From Acidobacteriota bacterium (lineage in GTDB: Bacteria > Acidobacteriota > Vicinamibacteria > Vicinamibacterales > UBA8438): a stretch of DNA of 43,663 bases. Position numbers and translations under genes: made by a program. The stretch is from positions 1 through 43,663 of the forward strand of contig WTFV01000209.1 of NCBI GenBank assembly GCA_011523845.1, read 5' to 3'. Positions 29,395 to 39,500 of the stretch are shown piece by piece. How positions within the stretch are numbered: the stretch's first letter is position 1; every line of letters begins with the position of its first letter. The notes beneath the pieces were generated by a model, which saw only the letters and a program-made list of their open reading frames with translations, had not been told where the DNA came from and did no database searches.

Positions 29395-31209
29395 TCAATT
29401 CGCCTCTGCAGGGAAGACCGCAGTCCGCCAGCCGGTGAGCAAGTGCACGACGTCCACGCGGCCCGCCGGCTCCAGCATCAGGAAGCGTTCGCCGTCGGGT
29501 GCGGGGTCGTAGGCGGGCAGATTTCCCAGCGGTTCATTGAGATACACGCCGTCGAAGAGGTGCTCCGGCGCCGTGCGGGGTGCGCCGGTCGCGTCGATCG
29601 GAACGCGGTACAGACTTCGCCCCCGGCGATGGAACAGCGCGCCGCCGGACCGCTCCCAGGCCGGCTCCGTCCCTCCGGAGGGAGTGACCCGAATGGCGGG
29701 CCCGTTCGGCGTCCCCTCCGCGGCCCGGACGTACACCTGGTCGCCCTCGCGGGCGTCGGCGTCGGATACGTAGGCGATCCAGCGGCCGTCCGGCGAGAAC
29801 GCCGGGGCCCGTTCGTTGGCGCCCGTGGCGAGCCACGGCGTCGCCTCGTCGGAGCCGTCGCGCCACGTCCAGATGTCGCGCAGACGGTCGGGGCGCAGCT
29901 CGTGAAAGGCGAGCCGGCGGCCGTCCGGCGACCACGAGCCGGGGGTTCGCCGATCGCCGCCGACCAGGGGGGCGGAGACATCGAGGCTCGGCACCTGCAG
30001 GCGGTACATCTGCTGGAGCCCGGCGCGGGACGAGGCGAACGTCAGCGTCGTGCCGTCGGGGGACCAGAGCGGCGAATGATTGTCGCCCGCTTCCGCGGTG
30101 ATCCGTCGGCGTCCGCCGCGTGCGAGGTCCAGCAGCCAGAGATCGCGCCGCAGGATCGCGGTGACGGCGCTGACCGCCACATGCCGCCCGTCGGGCGCGA
30201 TCCGCGGCGTCTGATGCGGGGCCGCGACGTCGTCGAGCGGCGCGGCGCGCCCGGCCCGATCGACCCAGACCAGCCGGTTGTCTCCTCCCGTTGCCGGCGG
30301 AGGAACGAAGACCAGCGTGCCGTCGCGCGCGGCCGCGAACCGCGACCGGCCCAGACCCCGGTAGCCGACGGCGCTGCCGGCGGCGCCCCGCAGCACCGGC
30401 CGGGACGACGGCGTCCCGCGGCGCTCCTCGCCGGCGTCGAGTACGAGGCGGGCCGCGAAGATCTCCCCGCGCCGCACGAAGACGACGGTGGACGGCTCGA
30501 CGAACGCCCCACCGCCGTCGGCGAGGAGCAGTGGCCTCGTTTCACCGGTCTCGCGGTCGAGGACGCTCAGCCGGGGATCCCGGCCGCGCCGTCCGACCGT
30601 GAACAGGATCCAGCGTTCGTCGATGGCGTGCGGCCAGCCGTGCGCGGTCTCGTCGCTCTCCACGTCGACCACGGTCAGAGCGACCGGCTCGCCGCCCGCC
30701 GCCGGCACCTGCAGGAGGCCGGCTGCGCCGGGGCCGCCGAAGACGATCCGGCCGCTCTCGTCCCACGTCCCGCCCGCCGCCTCGCCGGTCAGGCGGTAGA
30801 CGCCGGTCGTCCCGACCCGCTCGCCGTCGCGCGCTTCTTCTCCTTCCTTCCCGGCCAGCGACGCGGTTCGGAGCCAACCGCCCGCGAAGAACCCGACGGC
30901 CGACCCGTCCGGCGCGAAGAACGGATGCGCGGCGCCCTCGGTATCGGGCACGAGCTCCGTCTCGAAGCGATCCAGGCGGCGCACGTAGAGGCGGCTGCGG
31001 CCGTCGACGATGGCCGTGTACGCAATCCGGCTCGCATCGGGAGAGACCGCCACGTCCAGCAGGGCGCGGCCGGCGGGAACGGTGATCGACAGGGCCTGCC
31101 GGGACGGCTCGGGGGGCGGGGCGGGCGCGCGCGAACCGAGGAACCCGCCGAGGGCCGCGCCGAGCAGGACCCCCAGCGCCACGAGACCGACCGCGGCACG
31201 GCGCGACAT
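29395..31209 (-). CDS. Membrane-anchored TolB-like (PD40) beta-propeller protein
   Basis: 604 residues from the ATG at 31209, directly behind the WYL gene (5 bases apart). An N-terminal anchor (residues about 6-25, VGLVALGVLLGAALGGFLG) precedes a propeller made of repeated SPDG/APDG blades: LDVAVSPDASRIAYTAIVDG, RIAPDGRHVAVSAV, SPLWSPDGTTLTFASSRAG, GSWSPDGRRLAFHELRP and APAFSPDGRWIAYVSDADA. In Acidobacteriota such propellers are often fused to serine/threonine kinases; here the kinase part is absent, only the anchor remains. The domain should lie in the periplasm and bind proteins or peptides. The function is unknown. Confidence 0.82.
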   Translation of the reverse strand: MSRRAAVGLVALGVLLGAALGGFLGSRAPAPPPEPSRQALSITVPAGRALLDVAVSPDASRIAYTAIVDGRSRLYVRRLDRFETELVPDTEGAAHPFFAPDGSAVGFFAGGWLRTASLAGKEGEEARDGERVGTTGVYRLTGEAAGGTWDESGRIVFGGPGAAGLLQVPAAGGEPVALTVVDVESDETAHGWPHAIDERWILFTVGRRGRDPRLSVLDRETGETRPLLLADGGGAFVEPSTVVFVRRGEIFAARLVLDAGEERRGTPSSRPVLRGAAGSAVGYRGLGRSRFAAARDGTLVFVPPPATGGDNRLVWVDRAGRAAPLDDVAAPHQTPRIAPDGRHVAVSAVTAILRRDLWLLDLARGGRRRITAEAGDNHSPLWSPDGTTLTFASSRAGLQQMYRLQVPSLDVSAPLVGGDRRTPGSWSPDGRRLAFHELRPDRLRDIWTWRDGSDEATPWLATGANERAPAFSPDGRWIAYVSDADAREGDQVYVRAAEGTPNGPAIRVTPSGGTEPAWERSGGALFHRRGRSLYRVPIDATGAPRTAPEHLFDGVYLNEPLGNLPAYDPAPDGERFLMLEPAGRVDVVHLLTGWRTAVFPAEAN

Positions 31210-31214
31210 GCGGG

Positions 31215-32207
31215 TCAAGCCTCCCGCCTGCGATAGCGGGCGCGCGCGGTCTCCAGGTCCGCCGCGATCCGCTCCGCCAGCGTCGCCGGCGCCGTCACCC
31301 GCACGCCGGGGCCGAAGCTGAGGATCCAGCTTCGGAGCGCGCCGTCGTTGCAGACGTCCAGCCTGACCGCGACCGACCCGTCCTCGAGCGGCTCGACCGA
31401 CTGCGAGGGATGCCACACCCGTTCCTGCACGTAGGGAGCCAGCTCGGGAGCGAACTCCAGCTCGACCCGTTCGGGCGCACCCTGGTGGATGCCGAGCGAG
31501 TGCGGGAAGGCGGCATCCTGAAGATCCTCGACCGCCTCGAAGGTCTCGTTCAGCGGGGTCAGGCTGCGGATCCGCTCGACCGCGAACGTGCGCACCTGCT
31601 CGTAGCGGGGCACGTAGGCGAACAGGTAGAGCCCGCCCTCGGCATACACCAGCCGGTACGGGTCGATCCGATAGGACTTCTCGCGCCGGCTGGAGCGCGA
31701 GTGATACTGCATGTCCAGCCGCCGCTGGTGCAGCAGCGCGTCGAGCAGGCGGCCGATCGTCGTCCGCTGCCGCCGGTCGTCGAGCCGCCGGGCGGGCGGC
31801 GCCTTGGCCTGAATCACCTCCGGCAGGCGATCCAGGAACTGCCGCATGCGGGGGGCGAGCGCGGCTTCCAGCTTGGCGAAGGCGTTCCGCAGGTCCTGGC
31901 CGAACGGGGGGAGCGCGAAGCACTCCACGAGCGTGCGGCTGAAGTAGAGCGCCGACAGCTCCGCAAGCGTGAACGCCGTGTCGTCGAGCCGCTTGAACGG
32001 GCGGGTGTCGAGCCGCCAGCGTTTCGCCACGTCGTCCGCCACGTCGTAGATCGGGAAACCGGCTTCCTGGAGGGCTTCGAGATCCCGGCGAATGGTCCGC
32101 GTCGTCACCCCGGTCGTCTCGGCGAGCCGGCGGATGGTGACGCCGCGCGAGACCTCGAGCTCACGCAGGATGGTCCACTGGCGGATGACTTCGGCGTTGC
32201 GCGGCAA
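31215..32207 (-). CDS. WYL-domain transcriptional regulator
   Basis: 330 residues. The N-terminal winged helix (ILRELEVSRGVTIRRLAETT, then VTTRTIRRDLEALQEAGFPI) is of the HTH_11/DeoR type. A WYL domain follows (DMQYHSRSSRREKSYRIDPY, RLVYAEGGLYLFAY), then a WCX-type C-terminal part (ALRSWILSFGPGVRVTAP). WYL regulators respond to nucleic acid or nucleotide-type ligands and often control defence or DNA-repair genes. It is probably co-transcribed with the propeller gene downstream. The inverted repeat at 32263-32283, 56 bases upstream, is a candidate operator shared with the divergent zinc-ribbon gene. Confidence 0.9.
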   Translation of the reverse strand: MPRNAEVIRQWTILRELEVSRGVTIRRLAETTGVTTRTIRRDLEALQEAGFPIYDVADDVAKRWRLDTRPFKRLDDTAFTLAELSALYFSRTLVECFALPPFGQDLRNAFAKLEAALAPRMRQFLDRLPEVIQAKAPPARRLDDRRQRTTIGRLLDALLHQRRLDMQYHSRSSRREKSYRIDPYRLVYAEGGLYLFAYVPRYEQVRTFAVERIRSLTPLNETFEAVEDLQDAAFPHSLGIHQGAPERVELEFAPELAPYVQERVWHPSQSVEPLEDGSVAVRLDVCNDGALRSWILSFGPGVRVTAPATLAERIAADLETARARYRRREA

Positions 32208-32262
32208 CCATGTCCTCCCGGGCGTCGTATCGGATCATAAGGGGCGAAAGAGTGTCCGGGGG

Positions 32263-32283
32263 GTGTGACCTGACCTGTCACAC
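32263..32283. promoter_or_regulatory. Inverted repeat in the WYL / zinc-ribbon intergenic region
   Basis: GTGTGAC (32263-32269) and GTCACAC (32277-32283) are perfect arms around CTGACCT. It sits between two divergent genes. A dimeric regulator, perhaps the WYL protein, is inferred. Confidence 0.5.
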
Positions 32284-32404
32284 GCCGGGTTTACAGTGGT
32301 TCCGTCGGCCGGCACTCCAAGCTGTACCGAGTGCGACCGATAACCCGGTCGAGGCGCCCCCGCAAAGGCGAGGGTCCCGCGACGAAAGGCGAAAGGGCAC
32401 GGCG

Positions 32405-32791
32405 ATGGCGCAACGTCAGCAAGGGACGCCCACGCAGCTCGACTTGACCTATGATGGTTCATGGCCGGTAGCGGTCAGGCCGGTGGCGAAACCGCGACGC
32501 GGCGCGACGCGACTGTGCGCGGTCTGCGGGCGGGTGCCGGCGCATCTGACACTGGAGCGCGAGCCGCGGCATCGGCCGGCGCGGCTCTGTCTCCGGTGCC
32601 ACCATGCCGTCATGCGGCAGCGGCGGATGGCGCGTGCCGGCCTCGAGCCGGTCGAGCGTGGCGCGACGCACGGCGGCGGCCTGATCGTGCCGAGAAAGAG
32701 CGGGCTCTCGGCCGATGCCCTGTCCCGGCGCCTGTCCCGGTCGCGCAGGCGGGCCCAGAAGGCCGCGCGCGTTGCACTCGGAGCGGGTTGA
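32405..32791 (+). CDS. Small zinc-ribbon protein of unknown function
   Basis: 128 residues from the ATG at 32405. One zinc-ribbon-like unit is visible: LCAVCGRVPAHL (Cys-x2-Cys) and ARLCLRCHHAVMRQRRM (Cys-x2-Cys), about 25 residues apart. The C terminus is strongly basic (RRLSRSRRRAQKAAR), which suggests nucleic-acid binding. I do not recognise the family. The following 71-residue protein has the same Cys layout, and both precede the AddB-like gene on the same strand. Confidence 0.6.
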   Translation: MAQRQQGTPTQLDLTYDGSWPVAVRPVAKPRRGATRLCAVCGRVPAHLTLEREPRHRPARLCLRCHHAVMRQRRMARAGLEPVERGATHGGGLIVPRKSGLSADALSRRLSRSRRRAQKAARVALGAG

Positions 32792-32852
32792 GGGAAGTCG
32801 ACCCGGTCGACAGGGCTCGTCAACGGCACGCATTGTCGGTGGAGGTATCGGG

Positions 32853-33068
32853 ATGGTGAATCTGGACATGTCGGCAGAAGTCGATCAGCGCAGGGGATCG
32901 AGAGAAAGAACGACACGGTCGGAGACGCTGTGCCGCCGCTGCGGCAAGCGCAATGCGCTGTGCTCGCGCGACGCGGGGAAGCGTCGGGCCAACCGCAGGC
33001 GGCACCACGACCTCTGCTCCCGGTGCCGGCGCGCGTTGCGCGATTCCACCCGCAATCCCATGCTCTGA
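32853..33068 (+). CDS. 71-residue basic zinc-ribbon protein
   Basis: Starts at an ATG with GGAGG ten bases upstream, a strong ribosome-binding site. The protein has TLCRRCGKRNALCS and DLCSRCRRALRDS, two Cys-x2-Cys pairs separated by a very basic stretch (KRRANRRRHH). It should bind zinc and perhaps nucleic acid. It resembles the preceding small protein in layout and may be a diverged paralogue. The AddB-like frame begins about 32 bases after its stop. Confidence 0.6.
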   Translation: MVNLDMSAEVDQRRGSRERTTRSETLCRRCGKRNALCSRDAGKRRANRRRHHDLCSRCRRALRDSTRNPML

Positions 33069-33099
33069 GCCGCTCCAAGCCAGTCTGGATGCTGACCGC

Positions 33100-36000
33100 T
33101 TGCCGCCGCCCTCGCGCATCACGATCCTGACGGCCCCGGCGGCGGAGTCCCGCATCGAGGCTGCCGCCGAAGTGCTTCGGCGCGGCCTCGGCAGCGGTGA
33201 AGTGCTGCTGGTCGGCGAGACGCGGGAAGCGGCCGACGACTTGGCGCGCGACATCGCGGTGGACGCGGGCGCCACGTTCGGGCTCCATCGATTCAGCCTG
33301 CGACAGCTCGTCGGCAGCATCGCGACTGTCGACCTCGCCCGGCGCGGCCTCGCCCCCGCGAGCACGCTGGCGGCCGAAGCGGTGGCCACGCACGCGACCT
33401 TCGAGGAACAGAAGCGGAAGGCCCTCGACTACTTGCAGCCGATCGCCGGATTCCGCTCCTTCGGCCGGGCGTTGGCGGCGACCCTCCGCGACCTGCGCCA
33501 CGCGGACGTGGACGCCGGCCACGGCCGCGGGCTCGACCGGAGCGGGCCCGACATCGCGCGGCTCGCGCGACGCTACGCACGACTCCTGGACGGCGCCGGG
33601 CTCGTCGACGACGCGGGGCTCCGTCGCGTGGCGGCGCGGGTCGTCCGCGACGGCGGACTCGAAGGCCTGCCGCTCGATGGCGTCCTGGTCCTGCTCGACG
33701 TCGCCGTGACCGATGAAGCCACGCTCGACGTCGTGGCGGCGCTGACCGGGCGGGCCGCCGAGACGCTGGCGACGGTGCCGGCCGGCGACGACCGGACGCT
33801 CGCGGCGCTCCGGCGTCTGCCGGACACGGTCGAGACGACCGCGGAGCCGGCCGGTCCGGCTGCGCACGCGCTGAATCGCGTCCGCTGCTTTCTCTTCGGT
33901 ACCGAGGATCCGCCGCCGGCGGACGATGCGGAGGATCCCTCGGTGGTGACTTTCTTCTCGGCGCCCGGCGAGGGGCGCGAGGCGGTCGAGATCGCCCGCT
34001 CCATCACCGCCGAGGCGGCGCGCGGCGTGCCGTTCGACCGCATCGCGGTGCTGCTCCGGTCGCCCGGGATCTACGCCGGTCTGCTCGAGACGGCGCTCGA
34101 TCGCGCCGGCATCGGGACGTGGTTCGCCCGCGGGACGCAGGTTCCCGATCCGGCGGGGCGCGCGTTCCTGGCGCTGCTCTCGTGCGCGGCGGAAAGACTT
34201 TCGGCCCGGTGCTTCTCCGAGTACCTCTCTCTCGGTCAGGTGCCCCGGCTCGACGCCGACGGCGGGCCGCCGGCAGACCGGGCGCGCTGGGTGCCGCCCG
34301 ACTGCGCTCCCGAGGCCTCGCCGGCGCCCGTGCAGGCGTCGCTGCTCGATCTCCTGGTCGGCGCCGGCGCCGGCGAGCCGACCGGTGAGGAGCCGGCGGA
34401 CGGTGACGACGCCCCCGTCCGGCACGGGACCCTTCGCGCGCCGGGCCGCTGGGACCGGCTGCTGGTCGAATCGGCGGTCGTCGGGGGGCGCGATCGCTGG
34501 GAACGCCGGCTCGACGGACTGGCCCGCGAGCTGGAGATCAAGCGGGCGGAGTTGCGGGCGGAGGATCCCGAGTCGCCGCGGCTGGCCGGGCTGCAGCGCG
34601 ACAGCGAGAACCTGGAGCATCTGCGGCGCTTCGCGCTGCCGATCATCGGCCGGCTGGCGGCGTTCCCGGCCGAAGCGCCGTGGGGCGAGTGGCTCGACCA
34701 TCTCGAAGCGCTGGCGCCCATGGTGCTGGACGACCCCGACCGCGTGCTGGCCGTGCTGGGCGATCTGCGGCCGATGGCGCAGGTCGGACCGGTGCCGCTC
34801 TCCGACGTCCGCGACGTGCTCCAGGAACGCCTGACCGAGCTGCGGGCCGAACCGCCCGCGCGCCGTTTCGGGCGGGTCTTCATCGGCGGTCCCGATCAGG
34901 TGCGCGGCCGGCGCTTCGCGGTCGTGTTCGTCCCCGGTCTGGCGGAACGGGTCTTCCCGCAGAAGCAGCGGCCGGATCCCCTGCTGCTCGACGACCTGCG
35001 GGCCGCGCTCAACGCGTCCGGCAAGAGTGCGCCGCGGCTCGGTCTGCCGGACCGACACGATCTCAACGGCCAGGAGAAGCTGCTGCTGAGACTCGCGGTC
35101 GGCGCCGCGACCGAGCGCGTCCACTTTTCGTATCCGCGGCTGGAGGTGAGCAAGGCCCGGCCGCGGGTGCCGTCGTTCTACGCTCTCGACGTCGAGCGGG
35201 CCCGCACCGGCCGCATCCCCGACTTCCCCGAGGTGGAGCGGCGCGCCTCCCGGCAGGCCGAGGCGCGGCTGGCGTGGCCCGCGCCGCCGGATCCGGATCG
35301 GGCCATCGACGATGCCGAGCACGACCTCGCGGTGCTCGGCGGGCTGCTCGCGCCGGAGCGTCCGGCGCAGGAGGTCGTGGGGCGGGCGCGCTATCTGTTT
35401 TCCCTCAATCCCGGTCTGCGCCGCACGCTCGCGGCGCGCTGGGCGCGGTGGAAGCGCGCCTGGTCCAGTCAGGACGGACTCTGCGACATCGACGACGACA
35501 CCAGGTCCATGCTCGCGGCGCACCGCCTGACGGCCCGGCCGTACTCGCCGTCCGCGCTGCAGCACTTCGCCGCCTGTCCGTACAAGTTCCTGCTGGCTTC
35601 CGTGCACCGCCTGCGCCCCCGGGACGAGATCGAGCCGCCCCTCGAACACCTGGATCCGCTGACGCGCGGCAGCCTGTTCCACCAGGTCCAGGCGGAGTTC
35701 GTCAGGACGCTCGAGCGACGGGCGGAGCTGCCGCTGACGCGGGCGCGGATTCCCGCCGCAGAGACGGTCATCGACGAGGTGCTCGATCGTGTGGCGGCCG
35801 ACTATGCCGAGCGGCTCGCGCCCGCGATCGCCCGCGTCTGGCGGGACGAGATCGAGGGCATGCGCAGTGACCTGAAGGGCTGGGTGCGGCACGTGGCGAA
35901 CGAGGACGGGGAGTGGATCCCCATGCACGCGGAGCTGGGTTTCGGGCTGCAACCGGGCGACGGGCGCGATCCGGAGAGCGTGCCGGAGCCGGTCGAGGTG

Positions 36001-36468
36001 GACGGTCGCTGGCTGCTGCGGGGCGTCGTGGACCTGGTCGAGGCCCGGGCCGCGCCGACGGCTCACGGCGAGCTGCGCGTGACGGACCACAAGACGGGCC
36101 GGAACCGTACGCGGGAGGGGATGGTGGTCGGTGGCGGCGAGACGTTGCAGCCGGTTCTCTACGGGTTGGCCGTCGAGCAGACCGTGGGGCGGCCGGTGCA
36201 CGAGTCGAGACTCTCGTTCTGCACGACGGTGGGCCGCTACGAGCAGCGGGCGGTGACGCTCGACGACAATGCGCGGCGGCGCGGCGCCGAGGTGCTGGAG
36301 ATCATCGACCGGGCGATAGAGATCGGCTCGCTGCCGCCGGCGCCGCGCCGGGGGGCGTGTCAGTGGTGCGATTTCCGGGTCGTGTGCGGGCCCTGGGAGG
36401 AACGCCGCGCGGCGGTGAAGGATCAGGCGCCGCTGGCGGACCTCGCGGCGCTGCGGAGGCTGCCGTGA
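33100..36468 (+). CDS. addB: AddB-like exonuclease subunit
   Basis: About 1122 residues if the TTG at 33100 is the start; no ATG or GTG fits, and the exact start is uncertain. The N-terminal half is a degenerate superfamily 1 helicase (RFSLRQLVGSIATVDLARRG, VTFFSAPGEGREAVEIARSI). The C-terminal nuclease has GSLFHQVQAEFVRTL and LRVTDHKTGRNRT (about 994-1002). Cysteines at about 826 (FAACPYKFLL) and 1087, 1090 and 1096 (CQWCDFRVVC) form the iron-sulfur cluster typical of AddB. With AddA it resects double-strand ends for RecA repair. The addA-like gene follows 55 bases later. Confidence 0.82.
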   Translation: MPPPSRITILTAPAAESRIEAAAEVLRRGLGSGEVLLVGETREAADDLARDIAVDAGATFGLHRFSLRQLVGSIATVDLARRGLAPASTLAAEAVATHATFEEQKRKALDYLQPIAGFRSFGRALAATLRDLRHADVDAGHGRGLDRSGPDIARLARRYARLLDGAGLVDDAGLRRVAARVVRDGGLEGLPLDGVLVLLDVAVTDEATLDVVAALTGRAAETLATVPAGDDRTLAALRRLPDTVETTAEPAGPAAHALNRVRCFLFGTEDPPPADDAEDPSVVTFFSAPGEGREAVEIARSITAEAARGVPFDRIAVLLRSPGIYAGLLETALDRAGIGTWFARGTQVPDPAGRAFLALLSCAAERLSARCFSEYLSLGQVPRLDADGGPPADRARWVPPDCAPEASPAPVQASLLDLLVGAGAGEPTGEEPADGDDAPVRHGTLRAPGRWDRLLVESAVVGGRDRWERRLDGLARELEIKRAELRAEDPESPRLAGLQRDSENLEHLRRFALPIIGRLAAFPAEAPWGEWLDHLEALAPMVLDDPDRVLAVLGDLRPMAQVGPVPLSDVRDVLQERLTELRAEPPARRFGRVFIGGPDQVRGRRFAVVFVPGLAERVFPQKQRPDPLLLDDLRAALNASGKSAPRLGLPDRHDLNGQEKLLLRLAVGAATERVHFSYPRLEVSKARPRVPSFYALDVERARTGRIPDFPEVERRASRQAEARLAWPAPPDPDRAIDDAEHDLAVLGGLLAPERPAQEVVGRARYLFSLNPGLRRTLAARWARWKRAWSSQDGLCDIDDDTRSMLAAHRLTARPYSPSALQHFAACPYKFLLASVHRLRPRDEIEPPLEHLDPLTRGSLFHQVQAEFVRTLERRAELPLTRARIPAAETVIDEVLDRVAADYAERLAPAIARVWRDEIEGMRSDLKGWVRHVANEDGEWIPMHAELGFGLQPGDGRDPESVPEPVEVDGRWLLRGVVDLVEARAAPTAHGELRVTDHKTGRNRTREGMVVGGGETLQPVLYGLAVEQTVGRPVHESRLSFCTTVGRYEQRAVTLDDNARRRGAEVLEIIDRAIEIGSLPPAPRRGACQWCDFRVVCGPWEERRAAVKDQAPLADLAALRRLP

Positions 36469-36523
36469 GGCGGAGCGGCGACGAGTGTGCGGAGCGGGTC
36501 GCCGGCCGCGGCCGGAGCAGGTG

Positions 36524-39500
36524 ATGAACGAGCCGCCGCTCGCCGACGCGGCCGCCCGTGAGCGGATCCGGACGTCGCTGGGCGAATCCATCGTGGTCGA
36601 GGCGGCTGCCGGCACCGGCAAGACGAGCGAGCTGGTGGCCCGCATCGTCGAGGTTCTCGCTCGTGGAGACGCTGCCGTCGACGGGATCCTGGCCGTCACG
36701 TTCACCGAGAAGGCGGCCGGCGAGCTGAAGCTCCGGCTGCGGGAGGGGCTCGAGCGCGCCCGGCACTCCGTCGCCGATTCCGGCGGGGCCGGCGGCCCCG
36801 GCGATGGAGCACGGGGGGACGGCGCCGAGGGCACCGCCGATGCCGGCAAGGTCGGAGCGGGCATCACGCGGCTGCAGCATCTGGACAGGGCCATCGCGCA
36901 TCTCGAGGAAGCGCAGGTCAGCACGATCCACGGGTTCTGCGCGGACCTGCTGCGCGAGCGGCCGGTCGAGGCGGGAGTCGATCCCCGCTTCGAGGTCCTG
37001 GACGACGCGGCCGCCCAGCGCATCTTCCGCGAGGCGTTCGAGGGCTGGCTGCAGGACGCGCTCGACGACCAGCCGCCGGGCGTGCGCCGGGCGCTGCGCC
37101 GCCGGTCCGCGCCCCTCCGGCTGGAAGAGTCGCCGTCCGGGGACACGGGGCCGACCGACCGCTTGCGCCGGGCCGCCTGGCAGCTCGCCGAATGGCGGGA
37201 CTTCGTTCGGCCCTGGCGCCGCGAGCGCTTTCCGCGCGAGGCCATCATCGACCAGGTGGTGGCGCACCTGACCGAGTTCGCCGCGCTGACCGACAAGGCG
37301 GCCGACCGCCGGCGCGACCGGCTCTTTCTCGCCACGCAGCCGGCGCGCGCCCTGGTGCAGGCGATCCGGGCGACCGACGCCGTCCGGCCGCGCCGGCGGG
37401 ACTACGACGGCATCGAGGCGCAGCTCGTCGAGCTGGCCGCGAACCGGGACTTCACGCATCCGCGGCGGGGCGCGGGCACGCAGTACGGCGAGGGCGTGGC
37501 GCGGGCCGACGTCCTCGACCGGCACGCCAGGATCGTGGACGTGCTGCAGCAGTTCGCGAGGGTGGCGGACGCCGATCTGGCGGCGCACCTGCAGCAGGAG
37601 CTGCGCGATCCCATCGAGCGCTACGACCGGCTGAAGATCGAGGCGGGACGACTCGATTTCGTCGATCTGCTGCTCAAGGCACGGGACCTGGTCCGCGATC
37701 ACGACGCCGTGCGCCGCGACGCGCAGCGACGCTTCGCGCGCATCTTCGTCGACGAGTTCCAGGACACCGATCCGCTCCAGGCCGAGATCCTGTTGCTGCT
37801 GGCGTCGGGCGATCCGGACGAGCGCGACTGGCGTCAGGTCACGCCCGGCGTGGGCAAGCTCTTCCTCGTCGGAGATCCCAAGCAGTCGATCTACCGCTTC
37901 CGGCGCGCTGACGTCGGGGTCTATCGGCAGGTGACGGCGCAACTCGCGCGCCGCGGCGTGGCGCACGTCGCCCTCTCCACGAGCTTCCGCGCCGTGCAGG
38001 CGATTCAGGGGCTGGTCAACCGCGCGTTCGCGCCGCTGATGGGGGCGGCGGAGAACGCGGGCGGCGGGGGGCGGCCGGCGGCGCGCGCCGATGGCGCCGT
38101 GCGCCCCGGCTACGTGCCGCTGACCTCCCATCGCCCGGACGAGCCGTCGCAGCCGTCCGTGGTGGCGCTCCCCGTGCCGAGCCCCTACGGCTTCCGGGGG
38201 CGCGTGACCGGAAGGGCCATCGAGACGTCGCTGCCCGACGCCGTCGGCGCGTTCGTCGACTGGCTGGTGCGCGAGAGCGGCTGGACGGTGACGGAACGGC
38301 AGGCGGGACCGGCCGGCGCCGCCCGGACGGAGCGCGTCCGGGTCGATGCGCGGCACGTCGCCGTACTGTTCCGGCGCTTCGACAGTTGGGGCGCCGACGT
38401 CACGCGGCCCTACGTCGACGCCCTCGAGGCGCGCGGCATCCGCCATCTGCTGGTCGGCGGCCGGTCGTTTCACGAGCGCGAGGAGGTCGGGGCCCTGCGC
38501 GCGGCGCTGGCCGCCATCGAGTGGCCGGACGACGAGCTGTCCGTGTTCGCGACGCTGCGCGGTCCGCTGTTCGCCATCGACGACGAGTCGCTCTTCGCCT
38601 ATCGGCACCGGTTCCGGCGCCTCCACCCGTTTCGCATTCCGGAGGAGGCGGCGGCCGGCGAGGTCGACGCCGCCGAGCGGTTCCTGCCGATTGCCGACGC
38701 CCTCGATCTGCTGGGGCGGCTGCATCGGCGGCGCAACGACGTCCCGATCGCCGGTACCGTGGGGCGGCTTCTGGAGGAGACCCGGGCGCACGCCGCCTTC
38801 GTCATGCAGCGGGCCGGCGAGCAGGTGCTCGCCAACGTGCTGCAGCTCGGCGAGATGGCCCGCGAATACGAGGCGGGCGGAGGGCTCTCGTTCCGCGGAT
38901 TCGTCGAGCATCTGCGCGACGAGGCGGCCGAACGCCAGGCGGGCGAGGCGCCGATCCTGGAGGAGGGCAGCGACGGCGTGCGAATCATGACCGTGCACGG
39001 GGCCAAGGGACTGGAGTTTCCGGTGGTCGTCCTGGGCGACCCTACCGCACGGCTCTACAGGACGACCGCCGGGCGCTTCATCGACTCGGCGAGCGGGCTG
39101 TGCGCGCTCCGCCTCGCGGGCTGGTCTCCGCTCGATCTGCTGGACCATCAGGACGAGGAGGTCGCGCGCGACCGCGAAGAGGGGGTGCGTCTGGCCTACG
39201 TGGCGGCCACCCGCGCGCGTGATCTCCTGGTAGTGCCGGCGGTGGGCGATGCGCCGGACGCGGACGACTGGACCGATCCGGAGGGCGAGCCCGGCGGGGG
39301 CGCCAGGCATCCTCTGAGGAGCGGTTGGGTCAGCCCCCTCTACCCGGCCATCTACCCGCCGCTCCAGGCTCGCAGGCATCCGCGGACGGCGCCGGGATGT
39401 CCCGGCTTCGGCCGGGACTCGGTCGTGGATCGCTCGGACGGCGACCCGGCCGGAAGCGAGACGGTGGCGCCCGGCCGACACTGGTTCAGGAACACGAGAG

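Noticed and set aside
29317..31236. 639-codon plus frame opposite the propeller gene
   Set aside because: The minus frame has signal anchor and PD40 blades; the plus frame has no recognisable feature.
32264..32282. CRP-type site TGTGA...TCACA
   Set aside because: The spacing between half-sites is 9 bases instead of 6, so a CRP site is not supported; kept only as a generic inverted repeat.
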